Shown one piece after another: positions 23,589-31,941 of a stretch of 64,000 bases of DNA (position 1 is the stretch's first letter; every line of letters starts with the position of its first letter). The notes under the pieces were generated by a model, which saw only the letters and a list, made by a program, of their open reading frames with translations, did no database searches and was not told the origin of the DNA. The position numbers and the translations under genes were made by a program. The DNA comes from Nonomuraea basaltis (GTDB lineage: Bacteria > Actinomycetota > Actinomycetes > Streptosporangiales > Streptosporangiaceae): assembly GCF_005893125.1 (NCBI RefSeq), contig NZ_VCJS01000010.1, positions 59,638 to 123,637 on the forward strand. Reading direction: 5' to 3'.

Positions 23589-23981
23589 TCATCGGGTCTG
23601 GCCTCGGCGGGACGCGTGGGTGATGATCTCGCCACCGATGGTGTGGTACAGGCGGCGGGCGATCTTGCAGCCGAAGCACTTGCACTGCGCGATCAGGTCG
23701 TCTTCGTTCTGCGGCCCGTAAGCCCACGTCGCGTGGTCGGCCAACTCCTCCCGCAGCACCGTGAGGATCTGCCGCAGCTCACCCTGAAGTTCGGAAAGCT
23801 CCTCGGCCTGCTCCGCCTCGCGGCAGACGCACGCCAGATGGTGGAACTCACACCTGTCGTAGCGGTCGTCCATCGTGTTCTTCGGCAGCGGCTGGTCCAG
23901 CACCATCACGTACCGGGGCGCCCGCCAGCGCGGCGACCGGAAGGTGACGACCTGCCGGAGCACGATCTCCTTCGACGACAT
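23589..23981 (-). CDS. Hypothetical Cys-rich phage protein, 130 aa
   Basis: The start at 23981 overlaps the stop of the RecT-like gene (TGATG). The protein has two Cys groups, RCEFHHLACVC and QCKCFGCKIARR, likely for zinc or Fe-S binding, separated by an amphipathic helix (EQAEELSELQGELRQILTVL). It is coupled to the recombination genes. Its role in that pathway is not visible from sequence. Confidence 0.6.
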   Translation of the reverse strand: MSSKEIVLRQVVTFRSPRWRAPRYVMVLDQPLPKNTMDDRYDRCEFHHLACVCREAEQAEELSELQGELRQILTVLREELADHATWAYGPQNEDDLIAQCKCFGCKIARRLYHTIGGEIITHASRRGQTR

Positions 23982-25435
23982 CAGGCGCCGCCGCCCTGCC
24001 GCGCCTCCGCGTTGGCCTGCTTGGCGGCCTCGACCATCCGGTCCCACGTCTCGCGGCCGCCGTTGGCGACGGCCTGCTCCAGCGCATCCGCCACGCCCTC
24101 CACCTCATCGAACGTGAGGTCGTCGGCGTTCATGACCGTGTGGCCGAGGAGGTCGGTCAGGTCACGGAGGCGGTCTTCCGTGTCGGTGATGCCGAGCCGG
24201 TTGAACGACGCGTCGATCTGCTTGTAGAGCAGGCCGCGCCGTTGCTTGGCGGCGATCCGGAGCCGGTTCAGTTCGGCGATTGCCTTGTCAGCGTCAACGG
24301 CCGTGATGGTCTTCGTCGAGTCCTGCACGGGCTTGTCCAGGACCTTGCTCAGCCACGCGAACCGGGCCTCGTCGTTCTTGGCCTTCGAGCCCCTGCCGGT
24401 GTGGGCGGTGATCCCGACATCGGTCATGAGAATGCCCAGGTCTCTTAGCTGCTTGTCGTTGGCGAATGGCCCGTCCTCCACGATGTCGCCCTCAACGGGC
24501 TCCTCCTCGGCGGCCGGAGGTTGCTGGCTGGCTGCGGGCTTCTTGTCATCCGGCGCAGGGCCAGCCGGTTCGCCGGCGGGCACGTTGCTGTTCGGCGCAT
24601 CGTCCGGAGCGTTCTCCTGCTGGGCGGGCAGGTGCTCACCGCGGTTGAGCGCGTTGGCTGCCTGCGCGGCCTGGGCGGACGTGAGCTTGGCGGCTGACTG
24701 GAAGGTGTGGTCGGGGAACACCAGGTGCAAATAGCCGAGCTTGTCCACCACGCCTTTGGCGTCCATTAGCTCGGCAAGGTCGTGGAGCTGCTGCCTGGTG
24801 GCCATGACGACGCCGTCCACTTCCTGCGCCGCCGCGGCGGCGGCCTCGCGAACCGACCCGCCCGCCTGCACCCTGACGTCGGTGATGACAATCGAACCGT
24901 CATCGTTGACCTGGGCGCCGAGCTCCTCGGGCGTGTAGCCGAGCCCGCACAGCGCCTCCTTGCAGGCGTCGCGCGCCACCTCGGTCTGGGAGCGGGCCTT
25001 GAGCATCGCCTCCGGGTACTTGCCGTAGTTCTCGTTCTGCTTCAGCAGCCCGGCCGTCTGAGCCCTGGAAATGGTCCATTCGGACTTGAACTCGAACTCG
25101 GGGTCGTCGCTGCGGACGATCGTGGAGACGGCCTTGATCAGGCGGCCGTTCTCGTCACGCTCCACCCAGGTCCGCATCCGATGCCCGGCCTTACGGACCA
25201 GAGCCGACACCAGGCCCGCCGACGACGACGGCTTGCCCTTGATGACGTGGACCTCGGTGATCGCGGTGATCGCGTCTACGCCGATGGACTCCCCGAACTC
25301 GATCGCCCACAGCACGTTCGCGGGCTGCTTGAAGTACTGCGGAGGCAGCAGGTTCGCGAAGGCAAGCTGCTGGGAGTACTCGATCCTTTCGGCCAGCGAG
25401 GCGTTGCGGATAGCGGGGAGATTGTCGGTGGTCAT
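23981..25435 (-). CDS. RecT-like single-strand annealing protein with a long C-terminal extension, 484 aa
   Basis: Residues 1-210 resemble phage RecT/Bet-type annealing proteins: IEYSQQLAFANLLPPQYFKQ, NVLWAIEFGESIGVDAITAI, IKGKPSSSAGLVSALVRKAG, KARSQTEVARDACKEALCGL. It should anneal complementary single strands during phage recombination. The start at 25435 (MTTDNLPA) overlaps the upstream exonuclease gene, the classic Exo-Bet pairing. The C-terminal half (about 225-484) is unusual for RecT: two helical segments flank an acidic, Pro-rich linker (APDDAPNSNVPAGEPAGPAP). Family placement is inferred from motif and partner. Confidence 0.75.
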   Translation of the reverse strand: MTTDNLPAIRNASLAERIEYSQQLAFANLLPPQYFKQPANVLWAIEFGESIGVDAITAITEVHVIKGKPSSSAGLVSALVRKAGHRMRTWVERDENGRLIKAVSTIVRSDDPEFEFKSEWTISRAQTAGLLKQNENYGKYPEAMLKARSQTEVARDACKEALCGLGYTPEELGAQVNDDGSIVITDVRVQAGGSVREAAAAAAQEVDGVVMATRQQLHDLAELMDAKGVVDKLGYLHLVFPDHTFQSAAKLTSAQAAQAANALNRGEHLPAQQENAPDDAPNSNVPAGEPAGPAPDDKKPAASQQPPAAEEEPVEGDIVEDGPFANDKQLRDLGILMTDVGITAHTGRGSKAKNDEARFAWLSKVLDKPVQDSTKTITAVDADKAIAELNRLRIAAKQRRGLLYKQIDASFNRLGITDTEDRLRDLTDLLGHTVMNADDLTFDEVEGVADALEQAVANGGRETWDRMVEAAKQANAEARQGGGA

Positions 25436-26385
25436 GCTGCGGCTCCTAGAAGCTCGGGAACGTCGGAAAAGTCGGATTCGAGGACGAGGTGAGGCGCACC
25501 GCCCTGCTTCGACTGGCGGCGGGCGGCCTTCGACCCGCGCCACTCTGCGCGGGCCCGAGTGCCCATCGCGTCGAGCAGTTCTGCGCGGGCCTTCTGCGCC
25601 TTCTTCTTGGCCGCCGCGGCGTCGGCGACGGCCGTCTTCTCCTCAGCGAGGATGGGGAACCACTTCGCGGCCAGCTCGTCGGGGATGTCGTAGACGGTGT
25701 CCGGGTCGATGAGCGGATGCCGTTTCCGGATCGCGCGGACGGTCGCCTTGTGGCCATCCACGGGCGGCATCTCGTCCCACGCGATCGACAGCCGAAACTC
25801 CTCGACCTGCTCACGCATGTAGTCGGCGTCGTCCGGGTCGGCGTGGACGGTGTACTCGCGGAACTCGAAGTTGCGGCCGATGACGACCGCCACCTGCCAC
25901 TCATCGAGGCCGAGCACGTCCATATACCACTTGACCTGCGTCAAGTAGTAATACGGGATCTCGTCGGTGCCGGACTCGCCCCACTCGCGGCCGTCCGCGT
26001 CGGTTTTGATCTCCAGCCCGCCAACGACCAGGCCGTCCCGCAGGAGCAGCCTGTCGGGATTGGCGAGCTGGAAGTCCCGATCGGGGTCGGCGTGCACGTA
26101 CGTCCCGGCCTGGACGACCCGGAACTCCGGGTGCTGGTAGGCGAACCAGTCGGCGACGCCGCCCTCGAGGAAATGGCCGCGGGCCTGCTCCGTGGTGGAC
26201 GGGTCCGGCTGGACCAGGCCCGCTTTCTCGCACCACAGCGCGTAGCGCGACATCCATTTGGACAGGCCGAGGATCGCAGCGACGTCGGACCCGCCGATGC
26301 GGTGCCGACGCGCTTCGTGCCACTCTGGGCTTCCGGAGGCCCACCGGCCGAGGAACCGGCCGGTGGGTGTGGTGAGTGTGGTCAT
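25432..26385 (-). CDS. YqaJ-family phage exonuclease
   Basis: The 317-residue protein is a lambda-Exo-like 5'-3' exonuclease. The N-terminal motif is GSPEWHEARRHRIGGSDVAA (about residues 18-37), and the PD-(D/E)XK core is at PDRLLLRDGLVVGGLEIKTD, with catalytic Asp, Glu and Lys. QVKWYMDVLGLDEWQVAVVI is the conserved helix/strand of the family. The start at 26385 is preferred over one 14 codons upstream because it overlaps the preceding stop. With the RecT-like gene it forms a phage recombination pair. Confidence 0.92.
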   Translation of the reverse strand: MTTLTTPTGRFLGRWASGSPEWHEARRHRIGGSDVAAILGLSKWMSRYALWCEKAGLVQPDPSTTEQARGHFLEGGVADWFAYQHPEFRVVQAGTYVHADPDRDFQLANPDRLLLRDGLVVGGLEIKTDADGREWGESGTDEIPYYYLTQVKWYMDVLGLDEWQVAVVIGRNFEFREYTVHADPDDADYMREQVEEFRLSIAWDEMPPVDGHKATVRAIRKRHPLIDPDTVYDIPDELAAKWFPILAEEKTAVADAAAAKKKAQKARAELLDAMGTRARAEWRGSKAARRQSKQGGAPHLVLESDFSDVPELLGAAA

Positions 26386-26771
26386 CAGAACGGCGGCTCG
26401 TTCTCGTTGCGGTAGACCAGTCGCCACGGGGCGTTCATCACGAGGAGTTCGTCGAGGCCGTCCGCGGGGTAGCCGCCTCGGGCGCTGAACAGGGTGACCT
26501 TGGTTCCGTCACCAGGACGGACGCCGAACCATTTCAGGCCCTGCCCGTCCTCCCAGACGTCGTCCTGGCGGGGCGGCCAGGAGTACGGGGTGAGCGCCTC
26601 GACTTTGAGGAGTTCGGCCGCGATGGGGAGCGGGCCCACGTTCAAGGTGCTGTGCTGGTCACGGAAGTTGAGGTACAGGAACCGGCCGCGCGACGTCGTC
26701 GATACCTCATCGACGTGGCAGTCGAGGATGGTGACCCGGAGCCGGTCGCCCTTCTTGATCTCTCCTTGCAT
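26385..26771 (-). CDS. Small beta-rich phage protein, 128 aa
   Basis: The ATG at 26771 has GGAGA upstream and overlaps the stop of the preceding 37-residue gene. The N-terminal IKKGDRLRVTILDCHVDEVS and FLYLNFRDQHSTLNVGPL suggest an OB-like barrel, which would fit single-strand DNA binding beside the recombination genes. Longer N-terminal sequence in frame is shadow. Function inferred weakly. Confidence 0.6.
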   Translation of the reverse strand: MQGEIKKGDRLRVTILDCHVDEVSTTSRGRFLYLNFRDQHSTLNVGPLPIAAELLKVEALTPYSWPPRQDDVWEDGQGLKWFGVRPGDGTKVTLFSARGGYPADGLDELLVMNAPWRLVYRNENEPPF

Positions 26772-26884
26772 CAGTTCTCCTGCTCTCGGCGGTAGACCCA
26801 CTCGTCGTAGGTGGTCATGGCCTGCTCGGCCGGGTTGGTGGGGTCGCGCCACAGGCGTGGGCGGGGCGTCAGGTCGGTGGTCAC
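26771..26884 (-). CDS. 37-residue protein
   Basis: A GTG start overlaps the stop of the upstream gene (GTGA), and its own stop overlaps the next ATG. The product is VTTDLTPRPRLWRDPTNPAE plus a charged tail ending EWVYRREQEN. Placement and overlaps on both ends support it as a translated gene. Confidence 0.5.
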   Translation of the reverse strand: MTTDLTPRPRLWRDPTNPAEQAMTTYDEWVYRREQEN

Positions 26885-27867
26885 GCGACGCTCTCTGCTC
26901 TCTCGCCGATGGCGAGCTGGTAGAGGGTGGCACGGTCCAGGTGTGACGAACCCTCTGCGATGCGGATCAGCCGCTCGACCGCCTTCTCCGGTGCGGACAT
27001 GGGCAGGCCGAGCGCGGCGCAGTTGATGCGGTGGATGGCGACGCGGAGCGGGATATGCGCGGGCTGGCCGTCCTCGACGTTCTGGACCTCAACGAGGAAG
27101 CCGGAGCGGCTCCAGTGAAAGATGCCCAGCCCGTTCGTGATGCCGCCTTCCCACACGTCGGGGTAGCGCTGGACGAGCTTCTCCATGTGGGCGACCACCC
27201 GGACGGGGTCGGCGTCGAGCGGAATGAACGCCTCAGCGAACGGCGGCACGCAGTCGTCCCTGCGCGGGGTGAACATCGGGAACTCAGAGGTGACGTCCGT
27301 ACCGTCCTGGGCGCGGACGGTGATGTCCCACACGCGGCTCGCGTGGCCGGGAGGCAAGGCCGCGCGGCGGGAGAGGGTCTTGCCGAGTCGGCCTTTGAAC
27401 CGGTCGGCGGTTATCCGCTTCATCTCGCGGGCCCCGTCCGTGCTCATCCACGTCACGGCGTAGACGGGTGACGCCTCCGTCACGAACAGGGGGCGAGTGG
27501 CGCCCTCACGCGGGATCACCTGGCCGTCGCCCTGTACCAGGTCGATCGAGACCTCGCACGGCAGGTCGTGGTAGAAGCCGAGGTAGGCGGCGAGCCGGTC
27601 GGCCAGGTGGTTGGCGTTGGCGGCTGCCAGCTCGATCGCGTTCGGCAGGCATTCGCACTCGATGTGGTACACCGGGTCGTTCTCGATGGCCCGGGTGCGC
27701 TCGTTGATCAGGCGGTCGGCTGCCGCGCTGTCCTCGTCGAGGAGGCGGATGAGGCGGGCACGGGCGGCCACGCCGACGTCGCTGAGGCGGTGGCTGGTGA
27801 TCGCCTCGACAAGGCTGTCGATGCGTTCGCCGGTGACCCGGAGAGCGGGCGTGTGAGTGATGGTCAT
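26881..27867 (-). CDS. Hypothetical phage protein, first gene of the recombination operon, 328 aa
   Basis: The ATG at 27867 (MTITHTPALRVTGERIDSLV) follows AGGAGAACC. The N-terminal third is helical (AITSHRLSDVGVAARARLIR, AADRLINERTRAIENDPVYH), and the rest is alpha/beta with VWDITVRAQDGTDVTSEFPM and VEVQNVEDGQPAHIPLRVAI. No domain is recognised. As the first gene after the divergent control region it should be expressed earliest. A motif copy sits 18 bases upstream of its start. Confidence 0.65.
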   Translation of the reverse strand: MTITHTPALRVTGERIDSLVEAITSHRLSDVGVAARARLIRLLDEDSAAADRLINERTRAIENDPVYHIECECLPNAIELAAANANHLADRLAAYLGFYHDLPCEVSIDLVQGDGQVIPREGATRPLFVTEASPVYAVTWMSTDGAREMKRITADRFKGRLGKTLSRRAALPPGHASRVWDITVRAQDGTDVTSEFPMFTPRRDDCVPPFAEAFIPLDADPVRVVAHMEKLVQRYPDVWEGGITNGLGIFHWSRSGFLVEVQNVEDGQPAHIPLRVAIHRINCAALGLPMSAPEKAVERLIRIAEGSSHLDRATLYQLAIGERAESVA

Positions 27868-27884
27868 GGTTCTCCTGGTTTTGA

Positions 27885-27905
27885 CTGCGGTACCGCTGGC
27901 GGAAT
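27885..27905 (-). promoter_or_regulatory. Recurrent directional motif, copy 4
   Basis: Plus-strand CTGCGGTACCGCTGGCGGAA, 18 bases upstream of the 27867 start. A weaker half-copy (GGTTCCGCTTTGGTC) lies 40 bases further out. Confidence 0.5.
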
Positions 27906-27994
27906 TGGCTGTGCGCCTCTTGTGGTGGTTCCGCTTTGGTCGGCACCGTTGCGGCTGGTCAACATGCATATCGGTCGCCCTGTTGATCTTGGAT

Positions 27995-28010
27995 CGGACA
28001 GGGCTGTCCG
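27995..28010. promoter_or_regulatory. Palindromic operator-like site
   Basis: CGGACAG-GG-CTGTCCG is a perfect 7-bp dyad with a 2-bp spacer in the divergent control region between 27867 (minus) and 28196 (plus). A TTGACT hexamer follows. A binding site for one of the nearby regulators is plausible. Confidence 0.4.
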
Positions 28011-28195
28011 ACGTCTTGACTCTATCGCGCGCGTGTCGCTCATGTCCACTTTGAGCGTACTTATATGACAAACGAGACAGTTGTAACAGTCATTTCATGA
28101 TCACCATATGTGAAATCGATGTCGATGACATCTGGGCGGTATGGCACGCCTGTTGGTACTGTTGCGACAAATACGCCACGCAGAAGGACCCAGCC

Positions 28196-28699
28196 GTGCC
28201 CAAGCCACCACACAGGACCGCCGACGTAGAACTCCTCCACCGCCTACGCACCCGGCAAGACGAACTCCTGCCTGAGATGTCTTTCAAGGCCGTAGCGGAC
28301 AAGATCGCGCAAGCGGCTGGGTACAACTTCTACCCCAACAAAGTCCGCCGCATCGAAAGCGGCGAGACCAGGGCCAGTGATCTTGACTACGCCTGGGTCA
28401 CCTGGGCTGTGGGCGGGTCTGTGAGCCAGGTTGAGGAGGTAGGCCGGCCCGAGGCCGCACGCCTGCTCCGTGACATCATCGCCAAGCACTCCGCCACCGA
28501 CACGAAGCGCTCCAGCCTGGACCCGTCCATCACGCCGCAACACATCCAGGCCGAGCTGCAGGAGAAGCTGCGAGAGATCCGCTCCATGCCGGGCATCACC
28601 GATGAGGAGCGCGCCAACATGGAGGAGACCCTTCTCCAACACCTCGACCTGGTGCTGCGAACCTATGACCAGCAGATTCAGATGCTTCGCGTCCGCTGA
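28196..28699 (+). CDS. XRE-like DNA-binding regulator, 167 aa
   Basis: I prefer the GTG at 28196, preceded by AGAAGGACC, to an ATG at 28097 whose added residues are Cys/Trp-rich and atypical. The helix region EMSFKAVADKIAQAAGYNFY then NKVRRIESGETRASDLDYAW is XRE-like, with the RRIESGET recognition helix. A C-terminal helical part (AELQEKLREIRSMPGITDEE) may dimerise. It diverges from the recombination operon, the position of a phage repressor or Cro-like switch. Which role it has cannot be told here. Confidence 0.65.
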   Translation: MPKPPHRTADVELLHRLRTRQDELLPEMSFKAVADKIAQAAGYNFYPNKVRRIESGETRASDLDYAWVTWAVGGSVSQVEEVGRPEAARLLRDIIAKHSATDTKRSSLDPSITPQHIQAELQEKLREIRSMPGITDEERANMEETLLQHLDLVLRTYDQQIQMLRVR

Positions 28700-29671
28700 C
28701 TAGTTCATCCAGTTCCGAGCGGCATGAAAGATCAATGCTGGCCTGGTTTCTACTCCCGCGAGCTCGCGCATCCGCTTGACGCGCCGCAGGATGGTGCTCT
28801 TGCTCGTGCCCATCAGCTTGGCCATGCTGTCGTCGGTCTGACCTGCGATGATGTGCTGAAGGATGGCCATGTCCTGTTCATCGATCTCTCTGGCAGCGCC
28901 CGGTCCGAACCCGTCGTAGTCGGCTTCCAGCGGCGTGGCCTCGGACCAGAAGTGCTCGAACATCACGAGCATGCACTCCACCAGCGCGCCACCCCGAAGA
29001 AGCAGCGTGGACGCCTGATCCGAGAAATCGCGCGGGAAGCGCGGGACCAGCGCCCGCTCACGATCCGAGACGATCAGCTTGAATGGGAGTTCCTTGGCAA
29101 GCCGCACGTCGGCACCGAGGGTGATCGCATTGTGCAGCCCGATCAGCGCCGCCTCGCTCTCGAGCACGGAGTGCTCAAACAGAAGCCTGCGGCGAGGCCG
29201 GCGTACCGACCCGTCAGGGTTGCGACGTGCGGGATCGCCTGGACCGTGCACTGCCGTCAAGGGCACGAAGGGCCAGGTCACGAACTGGAGCACCTCAATG
29301 TGCGCGCCGAGCGATAGATCGTCGAAGGCTGCAGCAATGCGCTGACGAGCGGTGAGAACCTCAACCGGTGTGTTAGGACCTCGCATGCCCGCCGCACTGC
29401 TGTCGAACAAGTCGCGCATCTCGGCGGCCTGCGTCTTCAGTCTGGTCACGACCGCTTCGGCGTTGGCCACGAGGGGACGTAACGCGTAGTCGGGATGACG
29501 GGCAGCGGCTGGCTCACCGACGACCAGGCCGACGTCTCGCAACCTGGCGAGAGCGTCCCCGGAACCATTCCCGATGACACGTTCCAACTCGTTCGTGGGC
29601 GTGGGCCCTTGCTCCACCAGGTGGCGGTAGAGCTGTTCCCCGATTGCGCCGATTCCCAGGCCGGACCTCAA
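28700..29671 (-). CDS. LuxR-type HTH regulator with N-terminal TrmB-like wHTH, 323 aa
   Basis: A TTG at 29671 is seven bases downstream of AAAAGGAG and gives MRSGLGIGAIGEQLYRHLVE; upstream sequence is not coding in character. The N-terminal winged helix (residues 8-55, PTPTNELERVIGNGSGDALARL) resembles TrmB-type sensors. A central PLD-like region (100-230) follows, and the C-terminus is a LuxR HTH (about 262-315, IDEQDMAILQHIIAGQTDDS, KSTILRRVKRMRELAGV). Proteins of this build are common actinobacterial regulators. Its stop abuts that of the 28196 gene. Confidence 0.75.
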   Translation of the reverse strand: MRSGLGIGAIGEQLYRHLVEQGPTPTNELERVIGNGSGDALARLRDVGLVVGEPAAARHPDYALRPLVANAEAVVTRLKTQAAEMRDLFDSSAAGMRGPNTPVEVLTARQRIAAAFDDLSLGAHIEVLQFVTWPFVPLTAVHGPGDPARRNPDGSVRRPRRRLLFEHSVLESEAALIGLHNAITLGADVRLAKELPFKLIVSDRERALVPRFPRDFSDQASTLLLRGGALVECMLVMFEHFWSEATPLEADYDGFGPGAAREIDEQDMAILQHIIAGQTDDSMAKLMGTSKSTILRRVKRMRELAGVETRPALIFHAARNWMN

Positions 29672-29697
29672 CGTTGTGCTCCTTTTCGATCCCCGTG

Positions 29698-29976
29698 TTA
29701 CTCGACACCTGCGACGTGCGGCACCGTGTCCCATGTCAGGTCGGCTGCCCAGCGTGCGTGCTCTTGGCCGGTGCGGTAGGCGCGGCGGTAAGCGATTATG
29801 GCGCGGGTGAGCGTGACGGCCTTGGTCGCCGCAAGTACGGCGACGGCCAGCCAGACCAGTGCTACCAGAATGACGACGTCGGAGGCGGCCGTGGCCGCCC
29901 CCGCCGCCGCCACGGCTGTGGCGACGGCGACGACGGCCGCGACTGCGTGACGCGTGAGGCTTGGAGCCAAGTTCAC
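29698..29976 (-). CDS. Two-TM protein, 92 aa
   Basis: Two TM stretches (AVAAVVAVATAVAAAGAATA and DVVILVALVWLAVAVLAA) are followed by a cytosolic tail (RAIIAYRRAYRTGQEHARWA). Its start overlaps the stop of the Thr-rich secreted protein gene. No function recognised. Confidence 0.6.
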   Translation of the reverse strand: MNLAPSLTRHAVAAVVAVATAVAAAGAATAASDVVILVALVWLAVAVLAATKAVTLTRAIIAYRRAYRTGQEHARWAADLTWDTVPHVAGVE

Positions 29977-30314
29977 CAGCCGCCGGTGTCGCTGTTCTGG
30001 GTGCTGTCTGGCTTGGTCGTGGTCGTGGTCGTGGTCGTAGTCGTGGTGTCGGTAACAGTCCTTGTGATGGTTTTCCTGCCGTCAGCGTGGGTGACCGTCT
30101 GCGTCGTCTCGGTGTGCGTTTCCACGGTGCCCGGCTTGCTAGCCGGCGTGGTGGTGGTGGCGGCGGCCGGGCTGGGCTCTGGTGTGGAGCTGGAGTCCGT
30201 AGCGGTCGGCGTGGGCGTTCCTACGGGTTCGGCCTGGGCCGCCACCGAGACGGAAACGCTGAGGAGGAGGGCGACGACGAGGGCGGCCAGCGTGGTGCGG
30301 AGGAGCTTGATCAT
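29973..30314 (-). CDS. Secreted Thr-rich protein, 113 aa
   Basis: A Sec signal peptide (MIKLLRTTLAALVVALLLSV, then SVSVAAQA) precedes an unstructured Thr/Pro/Ser-rich chain and a run of eleven Thr in the C-terminal third. The tract between (HTETTQTVTHADGRKTITRT) is a degenerate repeat. It is likely an exported, possibly glycosylated surface or spacer protein. It forms a two-gene unit with the 92-residue membrane protein. Confidence 0.65.
   Translation of the reverse strand: MIKLLRTTLAALVVALLLSVSVSVAAQAEPVGTPTPTATDSSSTPEPSPAAATTTTPASKPGTVETHTETTQTVTHADGRKTITRTVTDTTTTTTTTTTTKPDSTQNSDTGGW
30016..30045. repeat. GTGGTC hexanucleotide microsatellite
   Basis: Five near-perfect GTGGTC units encode the poly-Thr run of the 29973 protein (minus strand). 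Slippage here would change the number of Thr in multiples of two. Confidence 0.75.
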
Positions 30315-30611
30315 GGGTTACTTTCTGTAGTGACTTTCGGGAAAGGTGCGCGCGGCGTCGCCCAGCAAGCGGTTTCCCACTCTGGGGCGTTACGCATTGT
30401 GCGCGCCCTGAGGGAACCATGTAAATAGGTTAATACTGGTGTGTCCAGAATTATTGATGACGTTTAAGGGCCATGACACTTTGTCGTCAGTCAACTCGTA
30501 CATACGGTAACGATCAAGCAACAGGGCAGCACAGGGGAATATCGCGACACAGTCATGACTGACTACGGTGGCGTGGCACGTATACGGGGTTGATCAGCTA
30601 AGGAAACGCCC
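30315..30611. other. Divergent intergenic region, 297 bp
   Basis: AT-richer than its surroundings (GGTTAATACTGG, AATTATTGATGACG) and without a coding frame. It should contain promoters for the secreted-protein unit (minus) and the 30612 gene (plus). Confidence 0.45.
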
Positions 30612-30848
30612 ATGAATGGACGACGTCTCGTCCGCGCCGTCAGTGTCATCGGCTGCGTCGCTTACGCTCTGCTCATCTGCGACTCAGCGCTCAGCGACGC
30701 TGAAACGCTACTCACCGCAACCATGGCCATCCTCGGCCTCATCAGCCTCGCCGCTGCGATCCTGCCCGGACAACCCAAGGCTCAAAGAGACCTCGCCTAC
30801 AGGCGCGGGATCATCAGCGAGGCCCGACGCATACGCCAGCAGCGTTAG
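30612..30848 (+). CDS. Small membrane protein, 78 aa
   Basis: Two TM segments (VIGCVAYALLICDSALS and ATMAILGLISLAAAILPG) precede a basic tail (GIISEARRIRQQR). An AAGGAAACGCCC region precedes the ATG. The gene converges on the DUF397 gene and overlaps its end. Plus-strand, inside the regulatory region; unknown function. Confidence 0.6.
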   Translation: MNGRRLVRAVSVIGCVAYALLICDSALSDAETLLTATMAILGLISLAAAILPGQPKAQRDLAYRRGIISEARRIRQQR

Positions 30849-31041
30849 TGCTCCACTCAGGCAGGTCGAACACACCGCGCCGGACTCCAGCGACGAACTC
30901 CCACCACTCGGAGCCCGTGAACCACACCATCGCCTCGTCTGGGCGCTTGCTGTTGCGCACCTCCACGCGGTCGGTGCCAGCCCGGCGCGCCTCGACGCAG
31001 TCGCCGGACTCGGAGGCGGTGATCCACTGGTCGCTCAGCAC
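30814..31041 (-). CDS. DUF397-domain protein, 75 aa
   Basis: The GTG start overlaps the stop of the XRE gene (GTGCTGA). The sequence ITASESGDCVEARRAGTDRV, EVRNSKRPDEAMVWFTGSEW and WEFVAGVRRGVFDLPEW is the DUF397 signature. In actinobacteria DUF397 genes are almost always paired with an XRE-DUF5753 (Scr1-type) regulator, as here, acting together as a toxin-antitoxin-like or developmental switch. Its 3' end overlaps the convergent 30612 gene by 35 bases. Confidence 0.85.
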   Translation of the reverse strand: MLSDQWITASESGDCVEARRAGTDRVEVRNSKRPDEAMVWFTGSEWWEFVAGVRRGVFDLPEWSTNAAGVCVGPR

Positions 31042-31883
31042 GCCAAGCCCTTCCGTATGTCCGTGATGAGGCCCGCGGACTGATCGGCGGGCAGGGCCCG
31101 CGCAAGGAAGTAGCCGAAGCGCTTTTTGAACTCGACGACTCGCGGACCTTGGTCGATTATGCCCGCGGTGCCCGCTTCCAGGAACAGCACTTCCCCCAGA
31201 CCCGGCAGTGTAAGCACGACGAATCCGCTGGACAGACCGACTGCCCGTTCCTGAGGGATGATCTGAATGGTGACGTTCGGCCGGGTGGTGTCGAGCACCA
31301 GCTTGTCGAGTTGCGCGGCCATCACGTCCGGGCCGCCGACTTGCTGTCGCAGCGCCTGCTCCCCGATAAGGGCGTGCAGGTGGACCGGATTGTCGCAGCG
31401 GGTGATCCACTGCCGGGCGAGCCGTGCGCGGACTTTCATCGCCAGCAGCGCCTCGTCCGGTTCGAGCATGCCGGCGGCGATGATGGCGCGGGCGTACGCC
31501 TCGGTCTGAAGTTGGCCAGGGATGAGCAGCGGATGCCAGTACTGGATCCGGGACGCCTCGGTCTCCCACGCCACGTACTCGACCAAGCCGCCAAGACCGC
31601 GCTTGTGCTCTTCCCAGGGCGGCGTGATGCGGCCAGTGCGCAGCAGGTGCTGACACTCCGCGCGCACGGCGGCGTCCACGCCGTACAGATCAAGGAGGCG
31701 TGTGAGCTCCCCTGCGGTGGCGTAGCTGTTGACGCCACGTTCCAAGCGGGAGACCTTGGACGGGCTCCACTTCAGACTGCTGGCCACCTGGCCGCAGGTC
31801 ATGCCAGCAGCGTCACGCAGGCCAGTTAGCTTGCGGCCCAACATGAAAAGCCGTAGCGGCGGGCTGATCCGCGACTCAGACAT
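31035..31883 (-). CDS. XRE-family regulator with DUF5753 (Scr1-type), 282 aa
   Basis: The N-terminal HTH (about residues 15-70, LTGLRDAAGMTCGQVASSLK, SPSKVSRLERGV) binds DNA. The C-terminal DUF5753 domain (about 90-275) shows its typical landmarks: ASRIQYWHPLLIPGQLQTEA, VRARLARQWI, LHALIGEQALRQQVGG, VTIQIIPQERAVG and LEAGTAGI. Scr1-type proteins work with a DUF397 partner, which follows with overlapping stop and start. Within a prophage the pair could serve as a lysogeny switch, but they may equally be host-derived. Confidence 0.9.
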   Translation of the reverse strand: MSESRISPPLRLFMLGRKLTGLRDAAGMTCGQVASSLKWSPSKVSRLERGVNSYATAGELTRLLDLYGVDAAVRAECQHLLRTGRITPPWEEHKRGLGGLVEYVAWETEASRIQYWHPLLIPGQLQTEAYARAIIAAGMLEPDEALLAMKVRARLARQWITRCDNPVHLHALIGEQALRQQVGGPDVMAAQLDKLVLDTTRPNVTIQIIPQERAVGLSSGFVVLTLPGLGEVLFLEAGTAGIIDQGPRVVEFKKRFGYFLARALPADQSAGLITDIRKGLAC

Positions 31884-31941
31884 GGGGAGAATTCTTCCAG
31901 GCTGGAAGCCTAAGCACGGCTAACGCGACACCATTTCTCTA

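Noticed and set aside
29973..30314. Anchor or sortase substrate
   Set aside because: No LPxTG-type motif or C-terminal hydrophobic segment. The Thr-rich chain ends NSDTGGW.
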